NCBI RefSeq assembly: GCF_003931565.1
Contig: NZ_RRYI01000002.1
Coordinates: 248,001 to 312,000, forward strand
From: Caulobacter sp. 602-1
GTDB lineage: Bacteria; Pseudomonadota; Alphaproteobacteria; Caulobacterales; Caulobacteraceae
DNA length: 64,000 nucleotides
Reading direction: 5' to 3'
Numbering within the stretch: the first letter of the stretch is position 1; each line of letters begins with the position of its first letter. The notes under the pieces were generated by a model. It did no database searches. It saw nothing but the letters and a program-made list of their open reading frames with translations, and was not told where the DNA came from. Of this stretch, positions 61,071 through 64,000 are shown piece by piece. The position numbers and the translations under genes were made by a program.

Positions 61071-64000
61071 TGCTCAAGCGCGGCCTGACGTTGGCGCTGG
61101 TCGCCGGCGCATCGCAATTGGCTCTGGCCACCGGGGCCTTCGCCCAGGACGCCAGTCAGACCCAGGTCGAGGAAATCGTCGTCACCGGCGTCCGCGGCTC
61201 TCAGATCAAGTCGGTGGACGTGAAGCGCCGCGAGGCCTCGATCGTCGACGCCATCTCGGCGGAAGACATCGGCAAGCTGCCGGACGTCACCATCGCCGAC
61301 TCGCTGCAGCGCATCTCGGGCATCCAGATCCAGCGCGACGCCGGTGAAGGCAAGACCGTCAACATCCGCGGTCTGCGCCAGGTCATCACCCTGCTGAACG
61401 GCGAACAGTACCTCAGCGCCGGCAACATGGGCTCGGCCCAGCCGGACCTGCTGGACGTGCCGTCGCAGCTGATGAACCAGGTGCTGGTCTACAAGTCGAC
61501 CAACCCGAACAACGCCCTGTCGGGCATCTCGGGCACCATCGACCTGCGCACCCGTCGTCCGTTCCAGTTCGGTGAAGGCCTGACCTTCACCGGCGCGGCC
61601 GAAGCCCAACGCGGCGACCGCACCAAGAAGGACGACTATCTGCTGAATGGCGTCGTCAACTGGCGCAACGACCGGGTCGGTTTGATGATCGGCGCGGCCG
61701 GCAGCAAGTCCAACCTCGGCAACAACTATTCGGGCACCGTCGGCCTGTCGGGCAACAACGACTGGGGCGGCGGCTTCGCCAACAGCTACATCTCGCCCCA
61801 CGGTTACGAGAGTTTCAACCGCGTGGTCGAGCGCAAGCGCCTCGGCGTCAACGCCGCGTTCGAGGCCGACCTGGGCGAAGGCTTCACCCTGATCGCCGAG
61901 GGCTTCTACGCCAAGCTGGACGAGTACAACCGCGCCGTCGGCATCAACATCTCCAACCGCTGGGACGGCGGCGCCTTCGGCACCTGGAACCAGCCGACGG
62001 TCTCGACCCCGGTCGGCATCGGCAACTGGCTGGCCGTCGACGAGTACGACATCAATGCGTGGTGGGTGAACTCCTTCACCGTCAACCGCACGACCAAGTC
62101 CAAGACCAAGAACTTCAACCTGGGTCTCGACTACGACAACGGCGGTCCGTTCACCTTCGAGGCCCGCGCCATACGCGCTGACGGCGACCGTCTCAGCATG
62201 AACGGCCAAGCCCAGGGCGATCTGTCCAACTGGCGCTACGCCGACGGTCGCTTCAACCTGTTCCGCGACCCCGCCGACCGCACGCGCGGCACCTTCTACC
62301 CGAAGGCCATCTGCGACAAGTTCGGGTCCGCGCGGCGCACCAACGCCGTCACCGGCAGCGCCGGCGGCTGCTATCTGGATCCGAACCCGCTGGGCTACGG
62401 CGCCAATCCGCAACTGCACTACAACATCGCCGGCGATCACCCGGTGTGGAGCGGTTTCGATCGTCCGCTGGTCGGCGGCCTGGGCGCTGGCAAGTCCCTC
62501 AAGGACTACATGGCGAACAAGGACAGCTACGCCATCGGCGCCTTCTCGTCGGAAGGCAATAACGAAGTCAATTCGGACATGAACGTGTTCCGCGCTGACG
62601 GCCACTACAAGTTCGACGACAAGCTGCTGGGCTTCATCACCAAGATCGACGCGGGCGTCCGCCAGAGCAAGCGCACGGTCGAGGTCGAACAGTTCCACCT
62701 GTTCTCGGGCTTCTACGGCGGCACGCCGGGCGCGGTGCAGGCCAACGGTCAGCCGGTCCCGGCCGGCGGCTGCGAGGCCCAGTGGAAGGCGATCGACGTC
62801 GTCATGAACCAGAACCAGTGCCAGGCGGGCGAGTTCGTGCCCGATCCCGTCACGGGCCTGCCGGTGTTCCAGGGCTATACGGTCAACCAGCCGACCGGCC
62901 TTTCGACCTATAACAACGTGGTCTGGGTCGACGACCTGGGCGGCGTCACCAGCGGCATCCCGGGCTTCTGGGCCATCGATCCGCGCGACTTCGACGACGC
63001 GGAAGCCTTCCACAAGAAGGTGTTCGGCGGCGCCATCCGCGTGCAGGTTCCCGGCCAGACCTACGACGTTCGCCTGAACGAGCAGAGCGCCTACGGCGTG
63101 ATGAACTTCGCGGCGGGCGCCCTGTCGGGTAACTTCGGCCTGCGCGTCATCGAGACCGAACTGACGGTCAAGCAGAACCTGACCGGCGACACCCGCAACT
63201 ACGGCGACACCAACGCCGACGCGGGCGACCAGGTGACCCAGCGCAAGTACACCGACTGGCTGCCCTCGCTGAACGTCAGCTACGACTTCAACGACAACCT
63301 GAAGTTCCGCTTCGCCTACTCCAAGACGATGCAGCCTCTCGACCTGGGCAACTATGGCGGCGGTCTGAAGATCAACACCGCCGACTGCGGCGCGGCTCTG
63401 CCGAACGTCCGCTGCGTCACGAGCGCGGAATCTTCGGGCAACCCGATGCTGAACCCGTGGCGCTCGCAGAACTTCGACGGCGCCATCGAGTACTATGTCG
63501 GCCGCGCCTCGATGTTCAACATCTCGGCCTTCAAGCTGAAGATCGACAGCTTCGTCACCAACGGCGTCACCACCGGCCGCTTCCCCGACCAGGACGGCGT
63601 CATCCGCCGCACGGTCAATGTCACCCTGCCGATCCAAGGCGACGGTGGCGAGGTGAAGGGCGTCGAAGTGGGCGCCAAGCTCGCGGTCAGCGACTTCTTC
63701 GACGACGCCGGCTTCTTCTCGAACTTCGGTGTCGACACCAACTACACCTACTCGCCGAGCAAGGAGTCGCGCACGGGTCTGGACGGCGAAGAGCTGCCCT
63801 TCCAGGACAACTCCAAGCACCAGTTCAACCTGATCGGCTGGTACCAGGACGCCAAGCTGCAGGCGCGCGTCGCCTACAACTATCGCACCGACCGTCTGGC
63901 CGAGGTGATGAGCAACAACATCCCGATCTATCAAAAGAGCACGGGCTACGTGGACGTGAACGTCAGCTACAACGTTCGCGACAACATCACCGTCTACTTC
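61071..64000 (+). CDS. TonB-dependent receptor (incomplete at window end)
   Basis: The first 976 codons of an outer-membrane receptor; the C terminus is outside the window. A signal peptide (VLKRGLTLALVAGASQLALA...TGAFAQ/D) is followed by the TonB box region VEEIVVTGVRGSQIKSVDVK. The plug domain follows (SLQRISGIQIQRDAGEGKTVNIRGLRQ), then a barrel. There is no STN domain, so it is a transport-only receptor, unlike the two phosphoesterase-linked receptors. The GTG is chosen for AAGGA 5 nt upstream; a TTG 24 nt earlier is in frame too. With lacI and bglX it fits uptake of a beta-glucoside or oligosaccharide. Confidence 0.9.

Noticed and set aside
61049..63934. A 961-residue open frame antisense to the terminal TonB receptor
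   Set aside because: Its composition is Val/Asp/Arg-rich without domains; the plus strand encodes a clear signal peptide, plug and barrel. It is a shadow frame.

Overview
The window is chromosomal DNA from an alphaproteobacterium of the Caulobacter type. This is inferred from the very high G+C with GC-rich third positions, two MucR/Ros regulators, a fliP-fliO // flgB-flgC-fliE flagellar block with a perfect CtrA box between the arms, a copA-copB (pcoAB-like) pair, abundant TonB-dependent receptors, dense GANTC sites at one promoter, and a protein resembling the N-terminal anchoring region of the Caulobacter S-layer protein RsaA. I see no insertion sequence, prophage, CRISPR array or rRNA.

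Layout. 0-8 kb: the start of sppA (truncated by the window edge), tRNA-Pro and tRNA-Gln, a first MucR regulator, a membrane hybrid histidine kinase, a GNAT acetyltransferase overlapping an S9 oligopeptidase, a trypsin-like protease and a CsbD stress protein behind an EcfG-type promoter. 8-18.5 kb: OsmC and MaoC proteins, an MntH transporter, a GSU2403-type nucleotidyltransferase-fold protein whose start codon sits inside an inverted repeat, then a lipid or terpenoid oxidation group (acyl-CoA ligase and GMC oxidoreductase divergent from a cytochrome P450), an S41 peptidase and an enoyl-CoA hydratase. 18.5-25.5 kb: a DUF2336 protein, a second MucR, a PAS-type protein behind six clustered GANTC sites, a GST, ribokinase, flagellar fliP/fliO and flgB/flgC/fliE, and a 56-residue membrane peptide.

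25.6-35.3 kb: a quaternary-amine type ABC transporter (ATPase plus a fused permease/binding protein) converging on the histidine utilisation genes. hutI-hutH-hutG-hutU are divergent from hutF-hutC across a short region holding a GntR/HutC-type palindrome. 35.3-37.5 kb: a DUF1993 protein, the RsaA-like protein and a GFA-family protein. 37.7-50 kb: two cassettes facing each other, each made of an ECF sigma factor, a FecR anti-sigma factor, a TonB receptor with an STN signalling domain, and a secreted phosphoesterase (GlpQ-type in one, PhoD-type in the other). They look like paired surface-signalling systems for scavenging organic phosphate.

50-64 kb: a LysR regulator divergent from a short-chain dehydrogenase, tRNA-Met(CAT), a YbaK deacylase, copA-copB, an acyl-CoA ligase, and a sugar locus: a LacI-family regulator and GH3 beta-glucosidase on one strand, divergent from a TonB receptor that runs off the window end, with a LacI-type operator between them.

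Most genes are ordinary housekeeping or catabolic genes. The strongest candidates for a second look are the mirror-image phosphoesterase/surface-signalling cassettes, the stand-alone RsaA-like protein, the GANTC cluster, and the start-codon inverted repeat.
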